NCBI RefSeq assembly: GCF_001653235.2
Contig: NC_035790.1
Location: 6,882,001-6,946,000 of the forward strand
DNA: 64,000 bases
Reading direction: 5' to 3'
Origin: Pochonia chlamydosporia 170
Taxonomy: Eukaryota; Ascomycota; Sordariomycetes; Hypocreales; Clavicipitaceae
A model generated the notes under the pieces. The model made no database searches. It saw only the letters and a list, made by a program, of their open reading frames with translations, and had not been told where the DNA came from. How positions within the stretch are numbered: position 1 is the first letter of the stretch; each line of letters starts with the position of its first letter. Made by a program: the position numbers and the translations under genes. Positions 12,601-24,529 of the stretch are shown here, one piece after another.

Positions 12601-15600
12601 CTCGCAAACCTTACGCAGACAGAATCCTTATATGATGTCTTATTCGTGTACCAGCAATCTTTATACGAGCCGCAGATGCAACAAGGCATCTTCAAAGCAG
12701 TCAGGCACAAAGATAAGCTCGAGACAAAGCTACTGGTAGAGGTGGAACCTCAGAAGAACGGATATGCCGTCCAGATGACATATCACACAGCATTTCTCAG
12801 TCCTGATTTTGTGACTATGTTGGCACAACAGGTACAAGAGCTATGCAGGCAAATAATATCAGACCCCACACGACCACTGGCAGCACTAAGGAGAATCGAG
12901 AACGTGGACCTGTCCATTTATAGCGAACAAACTGCGATTGAAGATGAACCTGCTGATATGAATGCTCTTCTCAATGCATCATTCGCCCGAAACCCTGACG
13001 CAGAAGCTTTGCGATTTGTCTCATATGATTTGGACCAAATATTACAAACCACGACACTGACATATTCGGATTTGAGTGATCGTGCAAACAAAATTGCTCA
13101 TCACATACGCAACTCTGGGGTCCAAGAAGGCGAAATTATTGCCATTATCATGAAAAAGTCAGCTAGTTTATACGTGTCGATTCTAGCTACAATTAAGGCC
13201 GGCTGTGCTTACCTGCCCATCCTTCCAGCCACGCCTCCGGAGCGTATGCACGAAATGCTTCGCCAATCGAGAACAAGATATTGTATTGTGGACGATGAGG
13301 CGGTTCGCACCTCAACCCTTTCTGGAACTATTACGTTTCTGAATATTGCCTCCGCGCCACTTGACAGTCTGCCATCACATACCCCAATTGTCCGCCCAGA
13401 CCCTCAGCGCCTCGCATATGTCATTTTCACTTCAGGAACCACCGGCGTGCCTAAAGGTGTCGCAATTTCGCAAAGAAGTCTGGCTAGCAACATTGCCTAC
13501 TTGGAATCTATCTACCCGAAGTCATCCCAATGCCCTCGACTTCTGCAAGCATGCTCACACGCCTTTGACGTCTCTGTTTTCGAAATCTTTTACGCGTGGT
13601 ATGCTGGAATGAGTCTATGCGCTGCCGAGAACGACGTTATCTTTGGGGATCTCGAACGTTGGATCAGAGACCTACAAATTACACATCTCAGCCTTACTCC
13701 CACAGTTGCAGCTCTTGTAGACCCCGAAAATGTACCTCAAGTGGAATTTCTTGTTACTGCGGGAGAACCTATGACATCGTTGGTTCTCGATAGATGGGGC
13801 AGTTTGTTGTTTCAAGGATATGGTCCCTCTGAAACGACAAACATATGCAGCGTCAAGCAGATGTCCACGAGCGATAATGTCGAACATTTGGGCTGGGTTT
13901 TCCCCAACACGTCCGTGTACGTCATGGCACCAGGCAGCCAAGATGTATTGCCACGGGGCTGGGTAGGAGAGTTCTGCTTTGGTGGCAGCCAAGTAGCGAA
14001 CGGGTACATAAACAACAAAAGCTTGACAGCCGAGAAGTTTATTGGGCATCATTTATTCGGCAGAATCTACAGATCAGGGGACATGGGAAGAATGCTTCCT
14101 GACGGCTCATTAATCATTATCGGTCGACTGGACGATCAATTGAAGCTTCGAGGGCAGCGAATAGAGGCTGAAGAAATCAATAGAGTCCTAACCGATACAG
14201 AGTTAGTGGCTGGCGCAGTAACTGTTTTGGCTCAGAGCAAGATTGGCCGGTCAGACCAGTTGGTAACATTCTACAAGCCATTGGAAGGTGCTCGATCTTT
14301 GGGGCCAATAGAAATATCACCGAAGCGTAATCACATGTTGTTTGCGACGCTGAGATCTAAATTATCTTCATACATGATACCTTCTTACCTTATCCCGGCA
14401 TCACATATCCCCATGACATCGAGCGGGAAGGTGGATAGGAGACAATTGTTGCAATGGTTCGACGCATTGTCAACGTCATACCTTGAGACCGCATCTATAA
14501 CTCTCAGACAACCGAACGATGTGGGTGACTGGACTGGTATTGACTGTCGCATTGCAGAAGCCATCGTTGAGTCAATGAAGGTTCCTCAATCCGAGATTGG
14601 GCGATGGACTCCGTTCCTCGCCCTCGGCATCGACTCAATATCTGCTATCAGCCTGGCCAAGTCCTTAAGCAGGCAGGTAGAATTCGAAGTCCCAATATCT
14701 GCAATTTTACAGAACCCAACTGTTGCTCAACTAGGTCACTACTTATCAACGATAAGCGACAGAAGACCTGCACAGATCCACACCAAGACACAGCTGTCCA
14801 TAGAAGCCTTTGAAACAGAAGTCTCTGGCATCGTTCAAGGACAGTTGGATAACGTAGAAGCTATTTTGCCTTGCATGCCACTACAAGAAGCAATGCTGCT
14901 ACAGGGACAAGAGAGTTACTACAACAGAATACTTCTCCGCTTACAAGTGTCTCCAGCAGACATGCAATCCTATTGGCGGCAAATGTCGAAAAGACATGAC
15001 ATTTTGAGAACCTGTTTTGTAACGACAATGAGAGCGTCACATCCCATTGCTCAAGTCGTCTTGCGTGAGTGGGAACTTCCTTGGAAAACATTTGAAGTTA
15101 CTGTTCCCTCACTTGAAGGTGCAAGCCGAGAGCACCTCGATTCCCTCCCAGACCCATTGGATTCAATGACCCCTCCATGTTCACTAGGTATTATTCGTTA
15201 CAAGGGATTAAACTTCTTGTCTTTCATATGTCATCATGCTTTGTATGATGGCATAGCCATGGAAAACATCTGGAGAGAGGTGGAAGCGCTGGCTCGAGGT
15301 CGCACACTCCAAGACGCTGTGCCATACAAGCCATTTTTGCAACAGGCATTATCACTGCCTGCCGATGTGGAAACTTTCTGGCAGGGTCACTTTCGTGGAT
15401 TTCGAGAGTCTGCCACTTTTGCAAGGTCAGCACGATCAAGTTTCAATCAAAGCACCAACACTGTATCAATTGATATGAGCTTCAAAGAAATACAGCAAAG
15501 AACCCGGTCAATAGGGGTATCACTACTTTCCCTTTTTCAAGCTTCCTGGGCTGCAGTTCTGGCTTGTGTATATGATGAGCCAGATGTTGTTTTTGGAAAT

Positions 15601-18600
15601 GTTGTTAGCGGCCGAACTCTTGGTGTGGAAGGGGTTGATAAATTGGTCGCGCCCTGCTTCAACACCATTCCCCTTCGTATGGACACATCGCAGAGCGTGC
15701 AGAATGTCGACCTGGTCAAAGCCTTCCAAAGGTTGAATTCGATGCTACTTCCGTATCAATTTTCTCCGCTGAAACTTGTACGAAAAGTTATAGGGGTTAG
15801 ACGTCGACCTCTTTTTGACACTCTACTTCTTCTTCAACAACCTCTGAAAGAAATGGACAAGAATATATGGACGCTTGAAGAGGATTGTGGAAATATGGAT
15901 GTTCCTGTTGTGTGCGAAGTCGTTCCCTGTCCCAATTTGAATTCCGTCGTGGTGAATTTGCATTACGATATGGATATGATAACCGCCGATCTCGCGACAA
16001 CCATCTCGGATATGTTTAAGTTCATGACGAGATCTATTTTGACGTTCCCTTTCAGACCCATATCAAACCGCTCGACTATCCCGACAGCCTTTTCACAGAG
16101 TTTAACAGGTCTGATCTTGAAAAAAGACAAGCGCGAAGATCTTGATCAGCATGCCGCAGCTACTGGCCGGTGGTCCAACCTTGAAATGGTCGTGAGAAAG
16201 GCTTTTGCCAATATCTCAGGACTATCTGAAACTGCCATCCGCAGAGAAACCACTATTTTCCAGCTTGGGTTGGACAGCATCAACGCGGTTCAGGTCGCAT
16301 CATCACTGCGAGCTCAAGGCCATAGCGTCTTGTCGTCTGATGTCATAGAATGTTCCAGCTGCATGAAATTAGCCTCAAGGATAAACCAAAACTCAGAAAA
16401 GCTGCACCGAAAGAACGTTCATACAGACTTCACCATATTTCAGAAACAAGTGAAGTCGCAAGTTGAGAAGAGCGTGCCTTTCTCTTCCGAGATTGAGACA
16501 ATTCTTCCGTGCACTGCCTTGCAGAATGGCATGTTGGTCGCATTCAAGGATTCCGAGGAGGGACAATACCTCAATTCACTGTCTCTTATGATACAGGCTC
16601 CTGTAGACACCGACCTTCTTATCTGCACATGGAAGCAACTTCAAGAACAGCATCCAATGCTACGCACTGGTTTCGTACATGTCTCCAGCGCAGAGAGCAC
16701 GTTTGCAATGGTCAGACACAAAACAACTCGGCTAGCACATCCGATCACCACGTTCAAGGCAAGCTCCTCCGCATCATTTGATTTGGAAGATTGGAAAACA
16801 GAATGGAATTCTTTCATTCTTGAAAATCTACATGAACCGCCTTGGAGGGTCGCCTTGGTTGATGACGGTGAGCGTACCTCAATGCATGTTCTGATACACC
16901 ACGCCCTGTATGATGCACAGTCCTTGGATGGTCTTCTGGGCGGACTGTCGGATCTGGTTCAAGGGAAACCGTGTACTTTCCCCCGGATTGAGCCGGTTCT
17001 GGCAGAGATCTTGTCCAGAGAACAAGAAAAAGCCTTGGAATCGAAAGAGTTCTGGGAAAGCCAGGCATCCAGGGCGGTAGTCAATTCCTTCCCGACGATG
17101 ACCCCCCTGCGAGAGCAATCAGGAGAAATTATTGTCAGGGAACAGACGTCATCAATAGCCTTCGGAGAGCTGCAAGACGCAGTTCAAGCAATTGGAGTAT
17201 CAGTACAGTCTGTGTTACAGGCGAGCTGGGCTCGCATATTAGCCTCATACTTGGGCGAACGTTCTGTTGTCTTTGGGATTGCCTTAGCCGGAAGGACAAC
17301 AGATCTCACAGAAAATGCCCCATTCCCATGCATCACAACAGTTCCCATCATTGCAGAGGCAAAAGAGTCTAACATGCAATTGATTAAATGTATGATGGAG
17401 TACAATACTAGCGTACATAAGTACCAGTTTGCACCTTTGGCGCAGATCCAGAAATGGATGGGGTATCCAGGGACTCCTGTTTTTGATACCATTTTAGTCT
17501 ACCAGAAGAAAAGCAGCTCACACCTATGCAATCAGCAGTGGAAGCTGGTAGCAGATCACCCGTCAGTGGGATACACGGTTTCACTCGAGGTCGAATCGGG
17601 TGAGAATGATCGACTTTGCCTTCGGTTAACGACGAGATCTAACATTGTACCACACCAACAAGCAAAACTTTTGCTGTCGCAGTTCGATGCTGTGTTATAT
17701 CACTTACTGAGGCAGCCAAATGCGACTGAGAACGACCTCTACCAGTCACAACCAAACTTGTTTTCCATTACTCCTGCGCAAATCCCCACGATCGAAACTC
17801 CAGTGGAGTTCGTACACCAGTTTGTCGAGAGAAATGCGGATCTTCAGCCTGACTCCCCAGCTCTGGAGTTTGTTTTCGATTTCTCTAAAACCCTGGGCTC
17901 CAAAAGAATGTGGACTTATAAGCAACTTGATGGCCTCGGAAACCAAGTGGCACATCTGTTGTCCAAAGTTACTGGGATTGGAAGCATCGTGGCCATTCAC
18001 TTCCCCAAATGCCCAGAAGCGTATTTCTCAATATTGGGTATCCTCAAGGCTGGGTGCGCTTTTTTGGCTCTCGACCCTAACGCTCCTGTATCAAGAAAGG
18101 AGTTTATACTCGCTGACTCAAAGGCGGCATGCCTATTGACAAGCAAGCATTCCGACGTATCGTTTGTTGATGGGACGCCAGTCATTGCCATTCAAGAAGA
18201 GGATCTCTGGTCGTATCCAACTGGCCGCATTTTGCACACAGATGAATTTACGCCAAATAACACTTGCTATTGCCTGTATACCTCGGGGACGACTGGAACA
18301 CCAAAGGGGTGTGAAATTACGCATGAAAATACTGTTCAAGCCATGATGGCATTTCAACACCTGTTTCAGGGCCACTGGCAGAGAGACTCTAGGTGGTTAC
18401 AGTTTGCAGCACTCCACTTCGACGTTTCAGTATTGGAACAATATTGGACCTGGTCAGTTGGTATCACAGTCGTCGCCGCGCCGAAAGACTTAATACTCGA
18501 TGACCTTGTAGGTTCCATCAACAAAATGGGGATCACACACATCGATTTGACGCCTAGTCTGGCACGCTTAACTCACCCGGATCAGCTTCCAAATTTATGT

Positions 18601-21600
18601 AAAGGTGTTTTTATCACGGGCGGAGAGCAACTGAACCAGGAAATTTTGGACGCCTGGGGCCCGAAAGCAGTGATTTACAATGCTTACGGGCCAACTGAAG
18701 CGACTATAGGGGTTACCATGTACCCACGAGTTCCGATTAATGGTCGGCCAAGCAATATAGGAAGGCAATTCCCAAATGTTGGGTCTTATGTATTTCATAG
18801 TGGCACCGACATTCCAGTATTAAGAGGTGGCGTTGGGGAGCTGTGTGTTTCGGGCAAGTTGGTTGGTAAAGGGTATCTGCATCGGCCAGAGTTGACAAAC
18901 GAGAGATTCCCAAACGCGGCACAATTTGGGGAGAGAATTTATCGGACCGGAGATCTAGTGAGAATGCTCTATGATGGATGTTTCGACTTCCTCGGGAGAG
19001 CTGACGATCAAGTCAAGCTGCGGGGCCAGCGTCTAGAGATTGGGGAGATCAACCATATCATTCGAAGCAAAACTCGAGGAGTTCAAGATGCTGCCACTCT
19101 CGTTTTACGCCACAGAAATAAGGATGTCTTGGTTGCATTTCTAGTTGGGGACGGAGAAAGACCACTCGAACTCTACGCCGTAGCAGATGGAGATGCGCTC
19201 GGTCCCAAATCCCGAAAGACATGTGTGGACAACCTACCTGGATATATGGTTCCAACGTACTTCATTCGGTTGTCGTATATTCCCCTTTCGCCAAACAACA
19301 AAGTTGAGGCCAAAGAGCTGAAGACACTGTTCCAAAATCTGCATCCAGACGAACTCATGCAGCTAACTGGGCGGGAGTCAGCGTCCTTGGGAAGCCATGT
19401 TGATACGACTGTTATCAGAGCCATCTCGAGAGCTCTAACAGATTTCAGCGGCATGCCTACATCCCAAATCACTCCATCAACGAGTATATTCGATTGCGGG
19501 GTTGACTCGATATCCGCGCTGCAGCTCTCTGCAATGTTGAAAGACAGGGGTTTCCCTACTGCCTCACCAGCTATGCTGCTGCGAAACCCTATTGTGTCAG
19601 ATCTAGCGGAATCGATTTCCCGCCCTGTTGAATCCACCAAGACACATGATGATAAACAAGAAATCAAGCAGTCACTACGAGCATTCCAACACAAACATCG
19701 TGCTTTTGTCTGCCGCGAGCTGCGGATGAAACCCGACGATATCGAATATATTGCGCCTTGCTCACCACTACAGGCAGGCATGTTATCGGCTGCTGTTGCA
19801 GAGGAAGATTCTACATCATATTTCAACTGGTTTGATTTGTCCATCAAAGATGGCGTGCCAATTGAGGATGTTCGTCGGTGCTGGCAAAGGACCATTGAAA
19901 ACAATTCGATACTGCGATCTGTCTTCGTAAAATCAACTGATGGGTACCTTCAAGTCGCTTTGCACCGAGTGGATAACGTGTGGCATTCCTTAGTTGGCAA
20001 TGATGAGAACAGCGTTGGTGATATCTTGGAGAATAGGAGATTGAGCTGGGTTAGAGCTAATAGTACCTCACATGCCCTGTCGCCACTGCAACTTATTCAG
20101 ATAGATGGACCGAACAGCCGCAAAATCAGACTCCACATCTTTCATGGACTATACGATGGCAACAGCTTCGAACTTATGAATCATTATGCGTCATGCATCT
20201 ATCAAGATGGGATACCTCCATCTGGACCTAGCTTTCTTGAAGCAATGTCACACGGTCCTTTGCGCAGTTTTGAGTTCTGTCGACCCTTTTGGACTGCGCA
20301 TCTACAAAACTGGCGCCAATGTGGACTTCCCAAAGCTCGCCCTTCCAACACCAATAATACGGGAATCTTGTCATCGTCTAGTTGTCTTCCGGTGGAACCT
20401 CTGGAAAATTTACGACGCCAGCAGAATGTGACACTTCAAACAGTTGTGTTATCTATCTGGACAATAGTTCTGCAAAAGTACATATCATCGTCACTCACAA
20501 CCGGCATTATTGTAGCTGGCAGATCGTTAGACTTGCCGCATGTTGAGAACACCATTGGTCCGCTATTTAACACCGTTCCATTTTTCAACTACTCATTCAA
20601 TGGTTTAAGTTGGGGCATGCTTGTGCGTCGTTGTCACGAGTTCAACACGGATATACTTCCTTTCCAACATGTGCCACTACGCGACATTCAGAAATGGTGC
20701 TCAGGTGGCCGGTCTTTGTTCGACAATCTCTTCACCTTCCAACTCGAGAACTCGGAATCTGCATTAGACAATTTACCCTGGACGATAACGACCCAGGACC
20801 CGAACAGTGTTGGCTACGCACTGGCGTTTGAGGCTACTCGGACAAGGGATGAGCAACTCAGGCTCCACATTGTTGCTCGTTCAGATGTTGCAGATTATGG
20901 GATCTTACAGCAGATGTTGGGTCATTTCGAACAGGTTATGTCAACCGTTAAAGCTGACACAATCATTGACACATCGACAGGCAGTGAATTGAGTCTTGGC
21001 TCTTTGGTCGGATCCGAGGCAGCCAGCTCAGTGAATTTCTCTGCTCGCGGGACGCTTCCTTGGACACCAATCAGCCGGGTAATAAGGGATGAGCTCTGTG
21101 CATTTGTCAACGTGCCCCCAGAAGAGACATTTCCTGATACAGCAATGCTAGACTTGGGTGTTGACAGTATAGACGCCATCAAGATCTCAGCTAGGCTTTC
21201 AAGGCGGAACATAAAAGTCTCTGCTTCCCAAATAATGCGCCATCAGACGATCTCGGGTATTGGTTCTGTCGCTACGACTTCGGGCACTGAAGACTCTCCA
21301 AAACTCCTGGGGGACTCGTCATGTGTTGACCTACAAAGTCGACTGCATTTGTTAGTCAAAACTCGGGGAGTCGACATGGACAATGTAGAACATGTCCTAC
21401 CTCCGACAGCACTGCAAGAGGCCATGGTCGCACGAATGATTCAATCGGATTTCGAATGGTATTTTAATCACGATATTCTAAAATTGGACCCAGATGTGAG
21501 TCTGGATCGATTAAAAGAGGCCTGGTCCAAACTTATCCGAGCTTCGCCGATCCTTAGGACAGCCTTCGTTGAAATTGACGACTGTGAGCTCGACATGTCC

Positions 21601-24375
21601 TACTGTCAAGTCGTCCACAGACAAGCCGAGGTGCCTATTATCATGGATGAACTCTCCGAATTCTCTAGTGTACATGATCTCATTTCAACAGCCACAGAGA
21701 CTGCGCGCCGTGATCAGGGGAGAAGCGGCCTCTTTCAAGTGATTCTCGTTCCGATTGCTGGTCAAAACTACATGATTCTTTCCATGGCGCACGCACTATA
21801 CGATGGGTGGTCATTGGCTCTGATATATGATGACCTACAAACAGCCTATGAATCGGATCTAACGCCACGGAAATACGACGAAGTTCTCGTTTCCCAGCAA
21901 TTCTTGCGTGGAACCTCTGACTATGGTGGCTTCTGGGAAACATACCTGGCCAAAGCTAGCCCAACAGTCTTTGAGGCGAAAGAGTCTGCGCCGGCAACAA
22001 GTTCAAGTGAAATTTCCAGGGTTGAGATGCCATGCTCCAAATCTCTGGCCGAAATAACCCGCTTTTGCAAGAAGAAATCAATAAGCCTTCAAGCAATATG
22101 TTTGGCTTGTTGGGCGGCAGTTGCTGCCCATTTAACACATTCTTTGGACATAGTTTTCGGGGTTGTTCTATCCGGTCGGGACTTCGAAGGTTCCGACGAC
22201 CTAATGTTTCCCTGCATGAACACTGTCGCATTTCGTTCCATCCTACACGACACCGCCTCCGGTTTTCTCAAGTATATCGAAGCCAACTTGGCGGATGTCC
22301 GAGAACATCAAAGAGTACCACTTCGAAAGGCTCAGGCTGCCGCCGAATTGGGAGGGAGAGAACTGTTCAACTCGCTCTTTATTTTGCAAAAGGCTCCATC
22401 CACAAACACCACCAAGGCAATGTGGAGTTCTGTTGACGGCACATCCGCGGTCGAGTATCCGGTCTGTGTTGAAGTAGAGGCAGTTCAAGATCTACTTCAC
22501 TGGCGATTAGCCTGCAAAGCGGAATGCTTCACAGAGAACGATTCTAAGGGGATATTGGATAAGTTGGATCAAGTCTTGGGATATATCTTAACTTATCCCG
22601 ACGCAGAAATCCTGTCTTTTGGTGGCAACAATGTGTCCATTTGCGGTTTACCCAGGGGGGCAATGACAGAACGGGCCGTTGAGAACCGCACAAGTGACGC
22701 GGCTCTCTATGAAGACCAAAACACGGCCTATTCATGGAGCAAGATCGGCATACTCATTCGCCAAGTTCTATCAGATGTATCCTCCATGCCTGTGGAATCC
22801 ATTATGCCCACTGCTACGCTCTTTCACTTAGGTCTGGATTCCATCAGCGCTATCAAGGTTTCGCTGCTGCTGCGCAAAGTAGATATTGACATCAAGCCTC
22901 GGTACCTCATTGAAGCCAATTGTATCGAAGAAATCGTGCATCTTGCTGAGGAGGACCCTGTATCTCAACGGATTGTTCCCGATGAAGTCAGCCAGTGGAC
23001 TATGCCGCCAGCCATATCTCGAAACGATCTCATCAAGAGCTGCAAACTATCTGAGGAAGACATCCAAACTGTTATACCGGCAACATCCCTACAAGTTCAT
23101 ATGCTGAGTGCATGGCAAAATTCCGGTGGATCAGTGTTTTATCCCAAGTTCTGCTACAAAATTACTGGGGGCCATACCGGTATCCAACTTGTTGAGGCAT
23201 GGGAACGCGTTGTTGGAAAGGTGCCAATCTTACGGTCCTTGCTCATCTCCACTGGTGACACAGAGTTACCATGGGTTCAAGTAATCCTAAGCCCGGATGC
23301 AACTCGCAAGAACAGCACAGGTCTTCTCTTATGGAATCTTTCCGTTTCAGAATCCGAATGCCCAGGAACCTGGTCAATTCAACTGAATATTCACCACTCT
23401 TTGTACGATGGCTTTAGTCTACCAAAACTCATGCAACTCTACCACGAAGAATTGTTCAATAAGGCAAGTGGCGCTGGTTCATCTGGTCTTGATATCACAA
23501 GTTGGCAAAACTATTCAATACATCCACTGCTGCCCGAAAACATTGAGTCCAGGCAACAATTTTGGGTCGAATACTTGACCGGGTCGCTAAGCCATTACCG
23601 GAAGCCCACAAAGTCAGAAGTCAAAATACCATATTCCACCCAGCGGGTGTCGTACTTGAGAAAGGAAGCCTCATCCTACGCAGAAGCTTTACGGAAACTC
23701 GCATCTATGCACGGCATAACGCTACAGTCTCTTTTCTTGGCCGCCTGCGCCAGAACCCTATTAGTCAATGAGAGTGCCCAAAAGAGTACGCGGTCAGTCA
23801 TATTGGGTGCCTATCTAGCCAATCGAAACACGGAGCACGACGATCTCGACGCAACATATCCAACCTTGAATCTGGTCCCCCTACGTGTTAACTTCGATCC
23901 CGTAGAAACTTTGACCGGAGTTGCTGTAGCGATTCAAAAGGACCTACGTCTTCTTCAATCCAGCGGTAGGGCACGTGTTGGGCTTTGGGAGATTTACAAG
24001 TGGACAGGCATCCGGATTACAACATTTGTCAATTTTCTGTCACTTTTGGATGACAATGACGAACCAGAAGGGGTTGGTCTATTAAGAAACATGGCCGGCG
24101 ATGAATTGTCAGCAAGTGACTCAGAAATCTTGAATCAGCCTTGGCTGCACAATAATGTTGTCAGAGAAGCCTACCCAGTAAGTTCTCCCACTTCTATAAC
24201 CTTTTATTTTGTCTCATTACTGAACGGTATTTCCCAGGCATCACTGGATATTGAGGCGTCAGTTCACAATGGTAGTTTGGACATTGGTATATTTGCATCC
24301 ACGGATAGGTTGTCACAAGATGATGCGCCTCGAATCGTGGATGGCATAGTGGAGCATTTGGGGAGCATAGAATAA
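9689..24375 (+). CDS. sidC: Ferricrocin-type siderophore non-ribosomal peptide synthetase
   Basis: Assembles an intracellular cyclic hydroxamate hexapeptide (ferricrocin or a close relative) from Ser/Gly-type residues and N5-acyl-N5-hydroxyornithine. Exons: 9689-10656, 10722-24177 and probably 24238-24375, giving 4,853 aa, close to the length of known SidC proteins. Order read from core motifs: A1 (SGSTGTPKG), T1 Ser ~564, C1 (HHAIYDG ~759), A2 (SGTTGVPKG ~1226), T2 ~1624, C2 ~1826, T3 ~2172, C3 ~2381, A3 (SGTTGTPKG ~2844), T4 ~3250, C4 ~3463, T5 ~3802, C5 ~4011, T6 ~4360, C6 ~4547. The last C domain is the expected cyclase; no thioesterase is visible. Intron 1 (65 nt) splits the A1 motif GPTEATIHC and removing it restores it. 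C3 ends its core motif in DA rather than DG; C4 and C5 lack the first His but keep the second. The stop codon lies inside an AATAAA. It is divergent from sidA. Substrate codes were not decoded. Confidence 0.93.
24178..24237 (+). other. Probable in-phase 60-nt intron near the NRPS 3' end
   Basis: GTAAGT at the 5' side, an ACTGAAC branch-like site and TTCCCAG at the 3' side bound exactly 20 codons with no stop, so both spliced and unspliced forms read through. The encoded stretch interrupts an otherwise typical C-domain end (AYP joined to ASLDIEA). Splicing is therefore likely, and retention would add 20 residues to the last condensation domain. Confidence 0.75.
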
Positions 24376-24529
24376 AGAGTAGCGATGACTTGCATAAGGG
24401 AAACTCTGCGTGAAGGCATTTCATTTAAAACGGAGCATGTGTATTTACATCTATGGATTTATATTACTTGCATGTTGTCATATCATTCGTTAAAGAGACC
24501 AAAGGCGGTTGCCCTGCATAATATCTCTC

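Noticed and set aside
19173..19904. 243-codon minus-strand frame within the NRPS
   Set aside because: Lies over the A3-T4 region of the synthetase; Ser/Cys-rich shadow without motif.
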